From Chromobacterium violaceum ATCC 12472 (GTDB taxonomy: Bacteria > Pseudomonadota > Gammaproteobacteria > Burkholderiales > Chromobacteriaceae): 64,000 nucleotides of DNA. A program made the position numbers and the translations under genes. A model generated the notes under the pieces. That model was given only the letters and a program-made list of their open reading frames with translations, searched no databases and had not been told where the DNA came from. Shown here in pieces: positions 7,982 through 17,371 of the stretch (position 1 is the stretch's first letter; each line of letters starts with the position of its first letter). The stretch covers positions 1,807,752 through 1,871,751 of the forward strand of contig NC_005085.1 of NCBI RefSeq assembly GCF_000007705.1, read 5' to 3'.

Positions 7982-8527
7982 ATGAACATCTCGACTGTCC
8001 TGTGCTGGGCGCTGGCCGCCTGGCTGCCGGCCGCCTGGGCGGCGGACGATCCGGCCGCGTCGCGGCAGGCTTTCGGCGAGGTGGCCCGGGTGCTGCAATC
8101 GCCGCGCTGCCTGAATTGCCACACCGTCACCGACTTTCCCCGCCAAGGCGACGACCGCCATCCGCATCAGCAGATGATCAAGCGCGGGCCGGCGAACATG
8201 GGCCATCCCTCGCTGATGTGCCTGGCGTGCCACCAGACGGCCAACTCGGCCGACGGCGCGGTGCCGGGCGCGCCCAGCTGGCGTCTGGCGCCGCTGAGCA
8301 TGGGCTGGGAAGGGCTGAGCGCCGGCCAGCTGTGCCGCAGTCTGGTGAACAAGAAGCAAAACGGCGGCCGCGGCGTGCCGGAGCTGGTCGCCCACATGAC
8401 GACGGACCCTTTGGTGCAATGGGCCTGGCAGCCGGGCGGGCGGCGCACGCTGCCGCCGCTGTCGCAGCGCGACTTCCACGTCGCGGTGCGGCGTTGGGCC
8501 GACACCGGCGCTTACTGTCCGAAATGA
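7982..8527 (+). CDS. Di-haem c-type cytochrome partner of the Ior enzyme
   Basis: The 181-residue product has a Sec signal peptide (NISTVLCWALAAWLPAAWA) and two covalent haem motifs, CLNCH and CLACH, about 35 residues apart. GGGAGG before the ATG supports the start, 11 bp after iorB. Its place directly behind a Tat-exported molybdenum hydroxylase suggests it takes electrons from the IorA iron-sulfur clusters in the periplasm and delivers them to the respiratory chain. In some related enzymes (for example the nicotinate hydroxylase large subunit) cytochrome domains are fused; here the cytochrome is separate. The stop overlaps the next start by ATGA. Confidence 0.8.
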   Translation: MNISTVLCWALAAWLPAAWAADDPAASRQAFGEVARVLQSPRCLNCHTVTDFPRQGDDRHPHQQMIKRGPANMGHPSLMCLACHQTANSADGAVPGAPSWRLAPLSMGWEGLSAGQLCRSLVNKKQNGGRGVPELVAHMTTDPLVQWAWQPGGRRTLPPLSQRDFHVAVRRWADTGAYCPK

Positions 8528-9528
8528 GTGCGGCGATGCGCGGCAACGACGAGACCGTGCTGGCGCAGGCGCTGGACTGGCTGCGCCAGGGCCGCCGCGT
8601 CGCGCTGCTGACGGTGCTGGGCACCTACGGCGCCAGTCCCAGGCCGCCGGGCGCGCTGGCGGCGATACGCGACGACGGCGTGATCTGCGGCTCGGTGTCC
8701 GGCGGCTGCGTCGAGGACGATCTGCGGCGGGAAATCGCCGAAGGCGGCGTGTTCGGCGCGGCGCCCTCGGCCCGGGTGCGCAGCTTCGGCGTCAGCGTCG
8801 AGGAGAGGCAGCGTTACCGGCTACCCTGCGGCAACAGCCTCCGGGTGGCGGTGGAAACGATGCCGGATCCGGCGCAGCTGGAGGCTCTGCTGGCCGCGGT
8901 GCGGCAACGCCGCTGCCTGTGGCGGCGGGTCGACTACCGGGACGGCGCCGCCCATCTGCTGGAGAGCGGGCCGCCGGCCGCCTTCGCCGAGGATGAGGCG
9001 GGTTTTTCCGCGCTACACGGCCCGCTCTGGCGCTTGTTGATCATAGGCGGCGCCGAACTGGGCCGTTACCTGGCGCAGATCGCGCTGACGCTGGACTACG
9101 CGGTGACGGTGTGCGAGCCGCGCGAGGAGTACGCGGCGGGCTGGGAGCCGGACGGCGTCGCGCTGTCGGCCCAGATGCCGGACGACCTGGTGCTGGCTTT
9201 CGGCTGCGACGAGCGCACCGCGGTGGTGGCGGTGACGCACGACCCCAAGCTGGACGACCTAGCGCTGATGGAGGCGCTCAGGCTGCCTTGCCATTATGTC
9301 GGCGCGCTGGGTTCCGCCACGACTACGATGAAACGAAAGGCGAGGCTGGCCGAGCACTTCGGCCTGACGCCGGCGCAACTGGACAGGCTGCACGGACCCG
9401 TGGGGCTGCCTATCGGCTCCCGGACCCCGGCCGAGATCGCGGTCTCCATCGCCGCCGATCTGATCGCCAGCCGCAGCGCTTGTCACCGGGAGGGGGTTCA
9501 TGGCGAGGAAGGGAGCTGCCGGGCATGA
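8524..9528 (+). CDS. xdhC: XdhC-family molybdenum cofactor chaperone
   Basis: The 334-residue protein shows the XdhC/CoxI plan. The N-terminal part has '[18 protein letters not shown]', then '[12 protein letters not shown]' (the conserved S-G-G-C). The C-terminal Rossmann-like part has '[17 protein letters not shown]', '[14 protein letters not shown]', 'YVGALGS' and '[21 protein letters not shown]'. XdhC proteins bind molybdenum cofactor, promote its sulfuration and deliver it to xanthine-oxidase-type apoenzymes, here most likely IorB. Its start overlaps the cytochrome stop codon (ATGA), and its own stop overlaps the next start in the same way, so the genes are translationally coupled. Confidence 0.88.
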   Translation: MSAAMRGNDETVLAQALDWLRQGRRVALLTVLGTYGASPRPPGALAAIRDDGVICGSVSGGCVEDDLRREIAEGGVFGAAPSARVRSFGVSVEERQRYRLPCGNSLRVAVETMPDPAQLEALLAAVRQRRCLWRRVDYRDGAAHLLESGPPAAFAEDEAGFSALHGPLWRLLIIGGAELGRYLAQIALTLDYAVTVCEPREEYAAGWEPDGVALSAQMPDDLVLAFGCDERTAVVAVTHDPKLDDLALMEALRLPCHYVGALGSATTTMKRKARLAEHFGLTPAQLDRLHGPVGLPIGSRTPAEIAVSIAADLIASRSACHREGVHGEEGSCRA

Positions 9529-10094
9529 TGGCGGGCGCGCTGCTGGCGGCGGGCCAGGGGAGCCGATTCGGCGCCGACAAGCGGCAGGCGCGGCTGCTGG
9601 ACGGCCGCACCCTGCTGGAGGCCAGCGCCGGGGCGTTTATCGGCCGGCTAGAGCCGTTGGCGCTGGTGCTGCCGGAAGACGACGCCTTCGGACTGGAGCT
9701 GTGCGGCCGCTTGGGCCTGCAGCCGCTGGCCTGCAGGCTCAACCGCGGCGGCATCGGGCATTCTCTGGCCTGCGCCGCCGCCTGGGCGCTGGGCCTGCCC
9801 GGATGCCGGGGCTTGGTGCTGGGTCTCGCCGACATGCCGGCGGTGCGGCCGCATACCGTCAGCCAGGTGGCCGCGGCGCTGGCGCACGGCCGGCTGGTGT
9901 TGCCGTGCTACCAGGGCCAGCCAGGCCATCCGCGCGGATTGCCGGCGGATTGCCTGCCTGGATTGCTCGACTTGCGGGGCGATGCCGGCGCGCGGAACGT
10001 CCTGGACTGGAGCGCGGCGCTGAGGCTGGAGCTGGACGATCCGGGCGTACTGATCGACATCGATGCGCCGGAGGATCTGAAGACGCTCGGCTGA
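9525..10094 (+). CDS. mocA: MobA-like molybdenum cofactor cytidylyltransferase (MocA-type)
   Basis: The 189-residue protein begins '[20 protein letters not shown]', the nucleotide-binding signature L-A-A-G-x-G-x-R-F-G...K of MobA-like NTP transferases. It continues with '[16 protein letters not shown]' and '[13 protein letters not shown]' (the conserved L-A-D-M-P) and ends with '[12 protein letters not shown]', typical of MocA. Such enzymes attach CMP to molybdopterin to make the cofactor form used by xanthine-oxidase-family enzymes, which matches the operon. The start overlaps the xdhC stop (ATGA), with a second ATG directly after it. This is the last gene of the operon; no clear terminator is visible before the next gene. 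Confidence 0.82.
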   Translation: MMAGALLAAGQGSRFGADKRQARLLDGRTLLEASAGAFIGRLEPLALVLPEDDAFGLELCGRLGLQPLACRLNRGGIGHSLACAAAWALGLPGCRGLVLGLADMPAVRPHTVSQVAAALAHGRLVLPCYQGQPGHPRGLPADCLPGLLDLRGDAGARNVLDWSAALRLELDDPGVLIDIDAPEDLKTLG

Positions 10095-10165
10095 ACGCCG
10101 TACCCTGGTATTTACGCTTAGCTGCCAGCCTCTCCTATAGTGGGAAGTGTTCCGGCTCGGGGTGG

Positions 10166-12028
10166 ATGACGGATATGCGGGTTCGTTTCACGGTTGCCCA
10201 CAAACTGGTGCTGCTGATCGCGCCGCTGGTGCTGGCGCTGTCCTGCGTGGCAGTAGGCTACGCCTGGCACCAGCGTCAGCTGCTGCAGGAGCTGGACCGC
10301 GACCAGGTGCTCAGCGCCAATATCGAGATGGTCGGCGAGCTGATCCAGCAGTTGCAGATAGAGCGCGGGTTGGGGTACGGCTACCTGAGCCGCCACCAGG
10401 CGCTGCCCCCGGAGCTGGTGCAGGCGCGCGCGGCGGCGGACGAGGTGCTGAAGCGGCTGCGCGCCCAGCCGCAGGACGACCAGTCCGACGGCTTGCGCGC
10501 CTATCTCGCCCATAGCGTGCCGGCGCAGGATCAGCTGGACCAGCTGCGGCGCGACATCAACGCCCGCCATATCTCTCCCACTCCGGAGTTCAACCGCTAT
10601 TCGGACATGATCGAGCAGTTGTCGGGCATCATCACGCTGTTCAATGCCCAGACGCCCGAAGCGCAGGCGCTGTTGCTGCAATGGTCGGCGGTGAACTGCC
10701 AGAAGGAGTTCACCAGCCGCAGCCGCGGCCTGGTGACCGGCGTGCTGACCGTCGGCAGCTTCAGCATCACCAATTTCCGGCTGGTCAGCGGCATGGTGTC
10801 GCAGGAGGAGCTGTGCCGCTCGCAGTACCGGCAGTACGGCGGCGACCAGGCCGCGCTGAAGGCGGCGATGGACCGCAGCCGGCAGTTCGAGTCCATGAGG
10901 GATTCTGTGCTGGCGCGCGGCGCCGGCGCGATGCAGAGCGAGACGCCGGACGACTGGTTCCGCACCGCCGGGTTCAGGATAGCGGAGCTGTACCAGCTGC
11001 AGAGCCAGTTGCTGCAGCAAATCCGCCGGCAGCTGGACGCGCAGGCGCATAGCGCGCGGGTGTACGGCTACCTGGTGCTGCTGGGTCTGCTGCTGCTGTT
11101 GCTGCCTATCGGCCTGGCCGTGCTGGTGGGCCGCAACATCATACGCACGCTGGGCGCGGAGCCAGACGAAGTGGCGCGCGGCATGCGCGAGCTGTCCGCC
11201 GGCCGGCTGGATTTCTTCCTGCCGCTGCGGCATGGCGACGACCACAGCCTGGCCGCCCACATCCGCCAGATGGGAGAGCGCTTGTCCGGCGTGATCCTGC
11301 AGGTGAAGGAGGACGCCGACGCGGTGGCCAACGCCTCCACCGAGCTGAATTCGGCGTCGCAAGGCTTGTCCCAGGGCGCGGCGCGCACTTCGTCGGACGT
11401 GGAGGAGAGCAGCAGCGCGATAGACGACATCGCCCGTTGCATGTTCCACATGGCCGGCGACGCCAACGACGCCGGCTGCATGGCGGACACCGCCAGCGGG
11501 CAGGCGGCCGAAGGCAACCGGGTGGTGCAGCAGACGATCGCGGCGATGCGCCAGATCGCCAAGCGCACCGACATCATCGATGACATCGCCTACCAGACTA
11601 ATCTGCTGGCGCTGAACGCGGCGATAGAGGCGGCGAGGGCGGGCGAGCACGGCCGGGGCTTCGCGGTGGTGGCGGACGAGGTGCGCAAGCTGGCGATGCG
11701 CAGCCAGACGGCGGCCAAGGAGATAGGCAAAGTGGCGATAGACAGCGTCGAGCTGGCGGAAAACGCCGGCCAGCAGTTGAGCGACATCGTCGAATCCAGC
11801 CGCCAGACGCTGGAGCTGGTGAAGGGCATTTCCAGCGAGGCGACGACGCAGGCGCAGCGGGTGGGCGGGATCAACCAGGCGATGCAGCGGCTGAACCAGC
11901 TGTCGCAGGACAATGCCGCCGCCAGCGAGGAGCTGTCGGCGGCGGCGCAGGAGGTGGCGATGCGCGCCGACAGCCTGCGCCGGCAGATGCATTACTTTCA
12001 GCAGGGCGCGCAGCCCCCGGCGGATTGA
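10166..12028 (+). CDS. Methyl-accepting chemotaxis protein with NIT (nitrate/nitrite-sensing-type) periplasmic domain
   Basis: The 620-residue chemoreceptor has TM1 at about residues 13-33, a periplasmic helical domain of about 260 residues, TM2 at about 300-322 ([19 protein letters not shown]) and a cytoplasmic signalling domain. The periplasmic part contains '[17 protein letters not shown]', typical of NIT domains (L-Q-x-E-R-G-x-x-x-x-Y/F-L), which sense nitrate/nitrite in characterised members. The signalling hairpin reads '[20 protein letters not shown]' then '[18 protein letters not shown]'. There is no C-terminal CheR-binding pentapeptide. The linker after TM2 is only weakly HAMP-like. 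A TATAGT box at 10136-10141 may be its -10. Its 3' end lies 3 bp from the convergent ABC ATPase gene, with no terminator between them. Confidence 0.85.
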   Translation: MTDMRVRFTVAHKLVLLIAPLVLALSCVAVGYAWHQRQLLQELDRDQVLSANIEMVGELIQQLQIERGLGYGYLSRHQALPPELVQARAAADEVLKRLRAQPQDDQSDGLRAYLAHSVPAQDQLDQLRRDINARHISPTPEFNRYSDMIEQLSGIITLFNAQTPEAQALLLQWSAVNCQKEFTSRSRGLVTGVLTVGSFSITNFRLVSGMVSQEELCRSQYRQYGGDQAALKAAMDRSRQFESMRDSVLARGAGAMQSETPDDWFRTAGFRIAELYQLQSQLLQQIRRQLDAQAHSARVYGYLVLLGLLLLLLPIGLAVLVGRNIIRTLGAEPDEVARGMRELSAGRLDFFLPLRHGDDHSLAAHIRQMGERLSGVILQVKEDADAVANASTELNSASQGLSQGAARTSSDVEESSSAIDDIARCMFHMAGDANDAGCMADTASGQAAEGNRVVQQTIAAMRQIAKRTDIIDDIAYQTNLLALNAAIEAARAGEHGRGFAVVADEVRKLAMRSQTAAKEIGKVAIDSVELAENAGQQLSDIVESSRQTLELVKGISSEATTQAQRVGGINQAMQRLNQLSQDNAAASEELSAAAQEVAMRADSLRRQMHYFQQGAQPPAD

Positions 12029-12031
12029 CGG

Positions 12032-13039
12032 TCAGCGCACCTCGCGCAGATTGTCGCGGTCGAAGCGCAGCCGCACCGGCGCGCCGGCCGGCAGCAGGTC
12101 GCCCGCGTGGCGGTTGAGCCGGTCCACTTGCAGCGTCGCGCCGCCGGCGTCCACCTGGTAGCGGATGATGTTGCCCAGGAGCTGGTGCTGGCGGATCACC
12201 GCCGGCAGCGCCTGGTTGTCGTCGGCGTCATCGTTGCCGAGCAGTTCTATCGATTCCGGCCGCACCGCCAGGTGGCCGCGAACTTCCAGCCCCAGCAGCG
12301 CATGGCTCTGCTCGGCCGACAGCAGGTTGTAGTTGCCCATGAAGCGGGCGACGAACTCGGTGGCCGGCTGGGTGTAGATGGTCTCGGCCGCGCCTTCCTG
12401 CTCCACCTTGCCCTGGTTCATCACGAAGATGCGGTCCGACATGGTCAGCGCCTCTTCCTGATCGTGGGTGACGAAGACGGTGGTCAGGCCCAGGCGGCGC
12501 TGGATGTCGCGGATCTGCTCGCGCAGGTTCTTGCGGATGCGGGCATCCAGCGCAGACAGCGGCTCGTCCAAGAGCAGCACGCGCGGCTCCACCACCAGCG
12601 CCCGGGCCAGGGCCACGCGCTGGCGCTGGCCGCCGGACAGCTGGTGCGGGAAGTGCTTCTCGCGGCCGTTCAACTCCACCAGCGCGATCACCTCGCCCAC
12701 CTTGCGGCGGATCTCGTCGGCGGAGCGCTTCTGCATCTTCAGGCCGAAGGCGATGTTGTCGGCCACGTTCATGTTGGGAAACAGCGCGTAGCTCTGGAAC
12801 ACCATGCCGATGCCGCGTTTTTGCGGCGACTGGCGGGTGATGTCGTCGCCGGCCAGGCGGATGCTGCCGCCGCTGGGCGTCTCGAAGCCGGCGATCATGC
12901 GCAGCACCGTGGTCTTGCCGCAGCCGGACGGGCCGAGGAAGGTGACGAACTCGCCGGCCTCCACCTGCATGTTGAAATCGTGGACCACGGCCTGCTGGCC
13001 GAAGCGTTTGTTCAGATGGTCGATTTGCAGAAATGCCAT
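12032..13039 (-). CDS. ABC importer ATPase (PotA/FbpC-type, AEP/polyamine-like cluster)
   Basis: The 335-residue protein has the full ABC set: Walker A 'GPSGCGKTT' (about residues 38-46), a Q-loop in 'GMVFQSYALFP', signature 'LSGGQRQRVALARAL', Walker B 'VLLLDEPLSALD' and the switch histidine in 'VFVTHD'. A C-terminal TOBE/MOP-like regulatory domain ('LAVRPESIELL') follows, as in PotA, FbpC and PhnT. I start at ATG 13039 (MAFLQIDHLNKRFG) rather than the upstream ATG because the ABC fold begins there and GGAAA lies just before it. It is the last gene of the leftward operon binding protein - permease - permease - ATPase. The set resembles 2-aminoethylphosphonate or polyamine uptake systems; the substrate is not determined. 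Confidence 0.85.
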   Translation of the reverse strand: MAFLQIDHLNKRFGQQAVVHDFNMQVEAGEFVTFLGPSGCGKTTVLRMIAGFETPSGGSIRLAGDDITRQSPQKRGIGMVFQSYALFPNMNVADNIAFGLKMQKRSADEIRRKVGEVIALVELNGREKHFPHQLSGGQRQRVALARALVVEPRVLLLDEPLSALDARIRKNLREQIRDIQRRLGLTTVFVTHDQEEALTMSDRIFVMNQGKVEQEGAAETIYTQPATEFVARFMGNYNLLSAEQSHALLGLEVRGHLAVRPESIELLGNDDADDNQALPAVIRQHQLLGNIIRYQVDAGGATLQVDRLNRHAGDLLPAGAPVRLRFDRDNLREVR

Positions 13040-13058
13040 GATGCTTTCCGTTTCCAAT

Positions 13059-13859
13059 TCAATGTTCGTCGGCGCCGAAGGCGGCGCGGTTGCGGCTGAC
13101 CACCTGCATCAGCCCCATCGCCGCCCAGGTGACCAGGAAGGCGATGATGGCGAGCGCGGCCGGTTCGTAGGCGCGGTTGGCGCCGATCAGCTGCAAGTAG
13201 GGGCCGAAGGCCGGGCGGGCCAGCAGGCTGGCCAGCGTGAACTCGCCGATGACGATGGCGAAGGTCAGGAAGGCACCGGACAGGATGGCGGTTTTCAGAT
13301 TGGGGAAGATCACCAGCCTGAGGATGTCGAACCAGCCGCTGCCCAGGCTTTGCGCCGCCTCGGTCAGCGAGCGCACATCTATCGCCGACAGGCCGGTGTC
13401 CACCGAGCGGTACAGATAGGGCAGGGCCAGCGTCACGTAGCCGAACACCAGCAAGAGGTCGGTGCCGCGCTCGCTGCCGGTGAACGGCAGCCAGCCGCCG
13501 CTGCCGTAGAGGCGCAGGTAGCCGAACACCAGCACGATGGCGGGGATCACCAGCGGCAGCAGGGTGATGAACTCGATCAGCGGGCGCAGCCTGGGCAGCT
13601 TGAGCTGGATCCAGAAGGCGGTGGGCACCACCAGCAGGATGCCGGCCAGAATGGTCAGCAGCGCCAGCAGCGCGGAGTAGCCGAAGCTGGCCTGGAAGCC
13701 GGGATCGCTCAGAACGACTTTATAGGCTTCCAAGCTGTAGCCTTCGCGCCTCATCTTCAGGCTGAACTCGAAGGTGGCGATCAGCGGCAGCAGGAAGTAG
13801 CCGCTGCCCAGCAGGATGGCGAGCCAGGCGCCCAGGCGCGAGGTGGCGGTGGGTTTCAT
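13059..13859 (-). CDS. ABC importer permease, second membrane subunit
   Basis: The 266-residue protein has about six hydrophobic segments and the inner-membrane component motif 'EAAQSLGSGWFDILRLVIFP' (E-A-A-x(3)-G-x(9)-I/L-x-L/F-P), the loop that couples to the ATPase. It begins with a TM directly after MKPTATSRLGAW. The ATG at 13859 overlaps the stop of the first permease gene by four bases (ATGA), so the two are translationally coupled and probably form a heterodimer. No closely matching named family is certain; PhnV- or PotC-like is the nearest description. Confidence 0.83.
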   Translation of the reverse strand: MKPTATSRLGAWLAILLGSGYFLLPLIATFEFSLKMRREGYSLEAYKVVLSDPGFQASFGYSALLALLTILAGILLVVPTAFWIQLKLPRLRPLIEFITLLPLVIPAIVLVFGYLRLYGSGGWLPFTGSERGTDLLLVFGYVTLALPYLYRSVDTGLSAIDVRSLTEAAQSLGSGWFDILRLVIFPNLKTAILSGAFLTFAIVIGEFTLASLLARPAFGPYLQLIGANRAYEPAALAIIAFLVTWAAMGLMQVVSRNRAAFGADEH

Positions 13860-14767
13860 GCGGCCTCCCTTTGGCTGCGCTTGCGCAGCCAGATGTAGCC
13901 GGCGTTGGCGCTGCCGGTGATCAGGACCATGCCCAGCGCCAGCGCGTAGCCCAGGTTCTGGTCGTGCAGCACGTCGCCGTGGATTTGCGCGTACAACAGG
14001 ATGGTGACGATGTTGAGCGAGCTGCCGGTCAGCGCGTAGGCGGTGGCCACCGCGCCGAAGGCGTTGGCGAACAGGAGCAGCGCGGCGCCCACCATGCTGG
14101 GCCACAGCACCGGCAGCGCGATGTAGCGCCAGTAGGCGAGGCCGGAACCGCCCAGGCTCTCGCAGGCCTCGCGCCATTCGTCCTTCAGGCCTTCCACGGC
14201 GGGGGCGATGATCAGCACCATCAGCGGCACCTGGAAGTAAAGATAGGTCAGGGTCAGGCCGGCGAAGCTGAGGATGGAGAAACCGCCGGCGTACAGGTCG
14301 ACGTCCAGATACTTGCGCAGCAGCATCGTCACCAGGCCCATCCGGCCCAGCGTGGACAGGAAGGCGAAGGCGAGCGGAATGCCGGCGAAGTTGGAGGCGA
14401 CGCCGGAGAAGGTGGTCAGCGTCGGGCGGATCCAGGCCGGCAGGCCGCCGCGTATCGCCGCCAGCGCCAGCAGCAGGCCGAGCAAGGTGCCCAGGATGGC
14501 AGAGGCAGCGCTGATCTGCAGGCTGATCTGGTAGGCGCCGAGGATGTTGTCGTCGAATAGGCGGACGATATTGTTCAGCGTGAAATGGCCCTGCGCGTCC
14601 TGGAAGGCGCCCACCATCAGCATGCCGGTGGGCAGGATCAGGAACAGCAGCGCGAAGATCAGGAAGGGCGCGACGCCCAGCCACGACAGCAGCGGCGCGC
14701 GGGCGGCGCTGGGCGGACTGGCTGTGCGGGAGGAGGGCGTCGGCATGGATTCTGAGGATGCGGACAT
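13856..14767 (-). CDS. ABC importer permease, first membrane subunit
   Basis: The 303-residue protein has a polar, Ser/Pro-rich N-terminal stretch of about 28 residues, then six predicted helices. Its coupling motif is 'EACESLGGSGLAYWRYIALP'. It pairs with the downstream permease, with which it overlaps by four bases. The polar N-terminus and the first membrane segment ('FLIFALLFLILPTGMLMVGAF') resemble PotB/PhnU-type permeases. A strong hairpin separates it from the upstream binding-protein gene. Confidence 0.83.
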   Translation of the reverse strand: MSASSESMPTPSSRTASPPSAARAPLLSWLGVAPFLIFALLFLILPTGMLMVGAFQDAQGHFTLNNIVRLFDDNILGAYQISLQISAASAILGTLLGLLLALAAIRGGLPAWIRPTLTTFSGVASNFAGIPLAFAFLSTLGRMGLVTMLLRKYLDVDLYAGGFSILSFAGLTLTYLYFQVPLMVLIIAPAVEGLKDEWREACESLGGSGLAYWRYIALPVLWPSMVGAALLLFANAFGAVATAYALTGSSLNIVTILLYAQIHGDVLHDQNLGYALALGMVLITGSANAGYIWLRKRSQREAA

Positions 14768-14786
14768 CGGTGTTTCTCTAGGTGAA

Positions 14787-14807
14787 CGGGCCGCCAGCGG
14801 CGGCCCG
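14787..14807 (-). terminator. Intra-operon hairpin between binding-protein and permease genes
   Basis: A perfect nine-base stem (CGGGCCGCC / GGCGGCCCG) with an AGC loop, without a T-run. Such hairpins often stabilise the upstream mRNA or partly attenuate, giving more binding protein than permease. That role is inferred. Confidence 0.55.
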
Positions 14808-14830
14808 GAGATGAAGCTAGGCGCAGCGTT

Positions 14831-15928
14831 TTACTTCACGTTGCTGCCGACCACGCTGTCCCACTGCTTGGTGATGCCGGCCTTGTAGGCCTCTTGCTGC
14901 TCGATGGTCGGGAACACCGCTTTCTTGTAGGCGGCGGCGTCCGGCAGCTTGCTGATCAGCTCGGAAGGAATCTTCTTCTTGGCGGTCAGGTCGTTGAAGC
15001 GGATCGGGTGGCAATAGCCCTTCAGCCAAGCCACCTGGCCTTCGTCGGAGAACAGGTATTCCATCCACAGCTTGGCGGCGTTCGGGTGCGGCGCGTAGGC
15101 GCTGATGGCCTGGGCGTAGACGCCGGCCACCACGCCGCTCTTCGGCACGATCACGTCCACTTTCGGGTTGCCCTTCAGCGTGTCGCGGTCGGCCAGCGCG
15201 TTGTAGTCCCAGCGCACGATGATGGGGGTGGTGCCCTGGGCCAGCGAGGCGGCCTTGCCGATCACCGGCACGAAGTTGCCGTTCTTGTTCAGCTGCGAGA
15301 AGAATTTCAGGCCGGCGTCGGCGGCTTTGTTCACGTCGCCCTTGGCGTGGGACAGGCCGGCGGCGAACACGCCCTGGATGGCCTGGTTGGCGGCGCGCGG
15401 GTCGCCCGCCAGCGCCACGGCGTTCTTGTATTCCGGCTTCAAGAGGTCAGCCCAGTCGGCCGGGGCCTTGCTGACCAGGTCGCGGTTGACCTGGAAAGTG
15501 AGCACGCCGTAGTAGTCGCCGTACCAGTAGCCGTCCTTGTCCTTGACGTTGTCGGGAATGCTCTTCCAGGTGGACACCTTGTACGGCTGCAGCAGGCCGG
15601 CGGCCTTGGCTTGCGGGCCGAAGGACAGGCCGACGTCGATCACGTCCGGCGCCTGCGGTCCCTTGTTGTTCTTGTTGGCCTTGATGGCTTCCAGCTCGTC
15701 GGCGGAACCGGCGTCCGGATTCAGTTCGTTGACCTTGATGCCGTACTTGGCCTTGAAGCCGGCGATCACATTGCCGTAGCCGCACCAGTCGTGGGGCAGG
15801 GCGATGGTGTTCAGCTCGCCTTCCTTCTTGGCGGCCTGGACCAGGGCGGCGAGATTGTCGGCGCTGGCCGCGTTGGCGATCAGACCCAAGGCGCCGGCGA
15901 CGGCGATGTAACCCAGTTTGTGCTTCAT
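14831..15928 (-). CDS. Periplasmic solute-binding protein of the ABC importer (family 1)
   Basis: The 365-residue protein has a Sec signal peptide (MKHKLGYIAVAGALGLIANA, then ASA-DNLAALV). I chose the second of two adjacent ATGs (15928) because GGAG is five bases before it; the first (15931) is only two bases away. The mature protein reads like family-1 extracellular binding proteins: 'AAKKEGELNTIALPHDWCGY', 'PDVIDVGLSFGPQAKAAGLL', 'IVRWDYNALADRD' and 'YAQAISAYAPHPNAAKLWM'. It would capture the ligand for the downstream permeases and ATPase. Two ATGACAAAACG...TCAT repeats lie about 70-105 bp upstream of the start and may be its operator. The operon directly follows hcnABC but is separated from it by a terminator. 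Confidence 0.85.
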   Translation of the reverse strand: MKHKLGYIAVAGALGLIANAASADNLAALVQAAKKEGELNTIALPHDWCGYGNVIAGFKAKYGIKVNELNPDAGSADELEAIKANKNNKGPQAPDVIDVGLSFGPQAKAAGLLQPYKVSTWKSIPDNVKDKDGYWYGDYYGVLTFQVNRDLVSKAPADWADLLKPEYKNAVALAGDPRAANQAIQGVFAAGLSHAKGDVNKAADAGLKFFSQLNKNGNFVPVIGKAASLAQGTTPIIVRWDYNALADRDTLKGNPKVDVIVPKSGVVAGVYAQAISAYAPHPNAAKLWMEYLFSDEGQVAWLKGYCHPIRFNDLTAKKKIPSELISKLPDAAAYKKAVFPTIEQQEAYKAGITKQWDSVVGSNVK

Positions 15929-15994
15929 CATTGCTCCCCTTCTGCGGCCGGTGGCCTATCTATCGAAAAACTGATGCGATGGTATGAGGGATTG

Positions 15995-16034
15995 ATGACA
16001 AAACGACGTCATTAATATGACAAAACGGTTTCAT
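15995..16034. promoter_or_regulatory. Two-copy direct-repeat operator upstream of the ABC importer operon
   Basis: The 18-base unit ATGACAAAACGACGTCAT (15995-16012) recurs as ATGACAAAACGGTTTCAT (16017-16034), start-to-start 22 bp, or two helical turns. Each unit is itself an imperfect inverted repeat (ATGAC...GTCAT). This arrangement is typical of a dimeric regulator bound twice on the same DNA face. The regulator is not identified. Confidence 0.55.
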
Positions 16035-16058
16035 CGGCGGATGTCGGGCCGATGCGCG

Positions 16059-16091
16059 AAAAAAAACCGCCAGGCCATCAGGCCGTGGCGG
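16059..16091 (-). terminator. Factor-independent terminator of hcnABC
   Basis: Read leftward, a GC-rich stem (CCGCCACGGCC / GGCCTGGCGG, with one mismatch) is followed by eight T residues, 20 bp after the hcnC stop codon. Confidence 0.85.
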
Positions 16092-16110
16092 CTCAGTGAG
16101 AGGAACTTGA

Positions 16111-17370
16111 TCAGGCGTGCAGCGCGAAATCCATTTCTTTTTCGGTGCGGTTAGGGAAGCGGCCGGCCAGGAAGGGCGCGATGTCCAGCGGCAGCGGCTC
16201 GCCGCGCACCAGCCCGTTCAGCAGCACCCCGGTGATGGCCGAGGTGAGGATGCCGGTGCGGAAGTGGCCGCAGGCGTTCAGATACCCCTCGACGCCGTCT
16301 TCCGGCCCCAGGATAGGCAGCTCGTCGGGCGTGCCGGGGCGCAGGCCTGCCCAGCAACGCTTGATGTTGACGTTGGCGAGCTCCGGCACGCAGCGTATCG
16401 CGCCCTGCACCAGTCCGTTGATTTCCGGATAGGTGATGGCGGTGTCGTAGCCCTTGTCCTCGGTGGTGCTGCCGATCAGGATCTCGCCGTTGTCCTTCTG
16501 CGCGATGTAGCAGTCGCTGGTGGTGATGCAGCCGCGCAAGAGCTTGGGCATCTTCTCCGACAGCACGATCTGGCCCTTGACCGGCTTGACCGGGATGGTG
16601 CGGCCGGTGGCCCAGCGCGACAGCTCGGCCGCCCAGGAGCCGCCGGCGTTGATCAGCGTATTGCAAGAGAAATCGCCGGCCTCGGCGGTGCGCACGCCGG
16701 TCACGCGGCTGCCCTGGCGGGTGACGCCGGTGACGTTGACGTTGAAGAACACGTCGACGCCGTTTTGCCGCGCCGCCTCGGTGTAGGCGTCGGTCAGGCG
16801 GAACGGGCTGACCTGATGGTCGCACAGGAATTCCAGCGCGCCTTGCGCCTCGCCGCTGACATAGGGCTCGCTCTCGCGCAGCTGGGCGCGGTCCAGCCAG
16901 CTCACCTCGCTGGCCAGGTGCGGAATCTGGGCGGCGATGTGCTCGGCGTACAGCTGGTCTTCTTCATCGTAAATGATGTACTTGAGCCCGGTGCGCTCGA
17001 ACTTGAAGTCCATGCCGTGGTTTTCCATCAGTTCCTGGTGCAGGGCCGGGTACAGCGCGTTGGAGGCCAGCGCGAAGTCGAAGAAGCTCTGCGGCAGGAT
17101 GTGCGGCGTGCTGGCGTCCACCGCCACCGCCGCGCCGGCCGCCTCGCGCTTGCGCTTGGCCGAGGTCATGCGGAAGAAGATCACGCCGCAGCCCAGGCCC
17201 ACCGACTCGCCTATCGCCCACAGGCCGCCGGCCGACGCGCGCGACGCGTTGCCGGGACGCTTGCTGTCGATCAGCGCGATTTTCAGATCGCGGCGCTTGG
17301 ACAGCTGGTAGGCGCAGGAGGCGCCGATCACGCCGCCGCCGGCGATCACGATGTCGTATTGCTTGCTCAT
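16111..17370 (-). CDS. hcnC: Hydrogen cyanide synthase subunit HcnC
   Basis: The 419-residue flavoprotein begins with a dinucleotide-binding motif (IVIAGGGVIGASCAYQL) and has the DAO/DadA-type fold ending with 'CWAGLRPGTPDELPILGP' and 'ACGHFRTGILTSAITG'. It is the FAD subunit of the membrane-associated enzyme that oxidises glycine to HCN and CO2, known from Pseudomonas hcnABC; cyanide production is a known trait of Chromobacterium. Gene order and sizes (HcnA about 104, HcnB about 468, HcnC about 419) match that operon exactly. It starts two bases after the hcnB stop and ends in a strong terminator. Confidence 0.92.
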   Translation of the reverse strand: MSKQYDIVIAGGGVIGASCAYQLSKRRDLKIALIDSKRPGNASRASAGGLWAIGESVGLGCGVIFFRMTSAKRKREAAGAAVAVDASTPHILPQSFFDFALASNALYPALHQELMENHGMDFKFERTGLKYIIYDEEDQLYAEHIAAQIPHLASEVSWLDRAQLRESEPYVSGEAQGALEFLCDHQVSPFRLTDAYTEAARQNGVDVFFNVNVTGVTRQGSRVTGVRTAEAGDFSCNTLINAGGSWAAELSRWATGRTIPVKPVKGQIVLSEKMPKLLRGCITTSDCYIAQKDNGEILIGSTTEDKGYDTAITYPEINGLVQGAIRCVPELANVNIKRCWAGLRPGTPDELPILGPEDGVEGYLNACGHFRTGILTSAITGVLLNGLVRGEPLPLDIAPFLAGRFPNRTEKEMDFALHA

Positions 17371-17371
17371 G

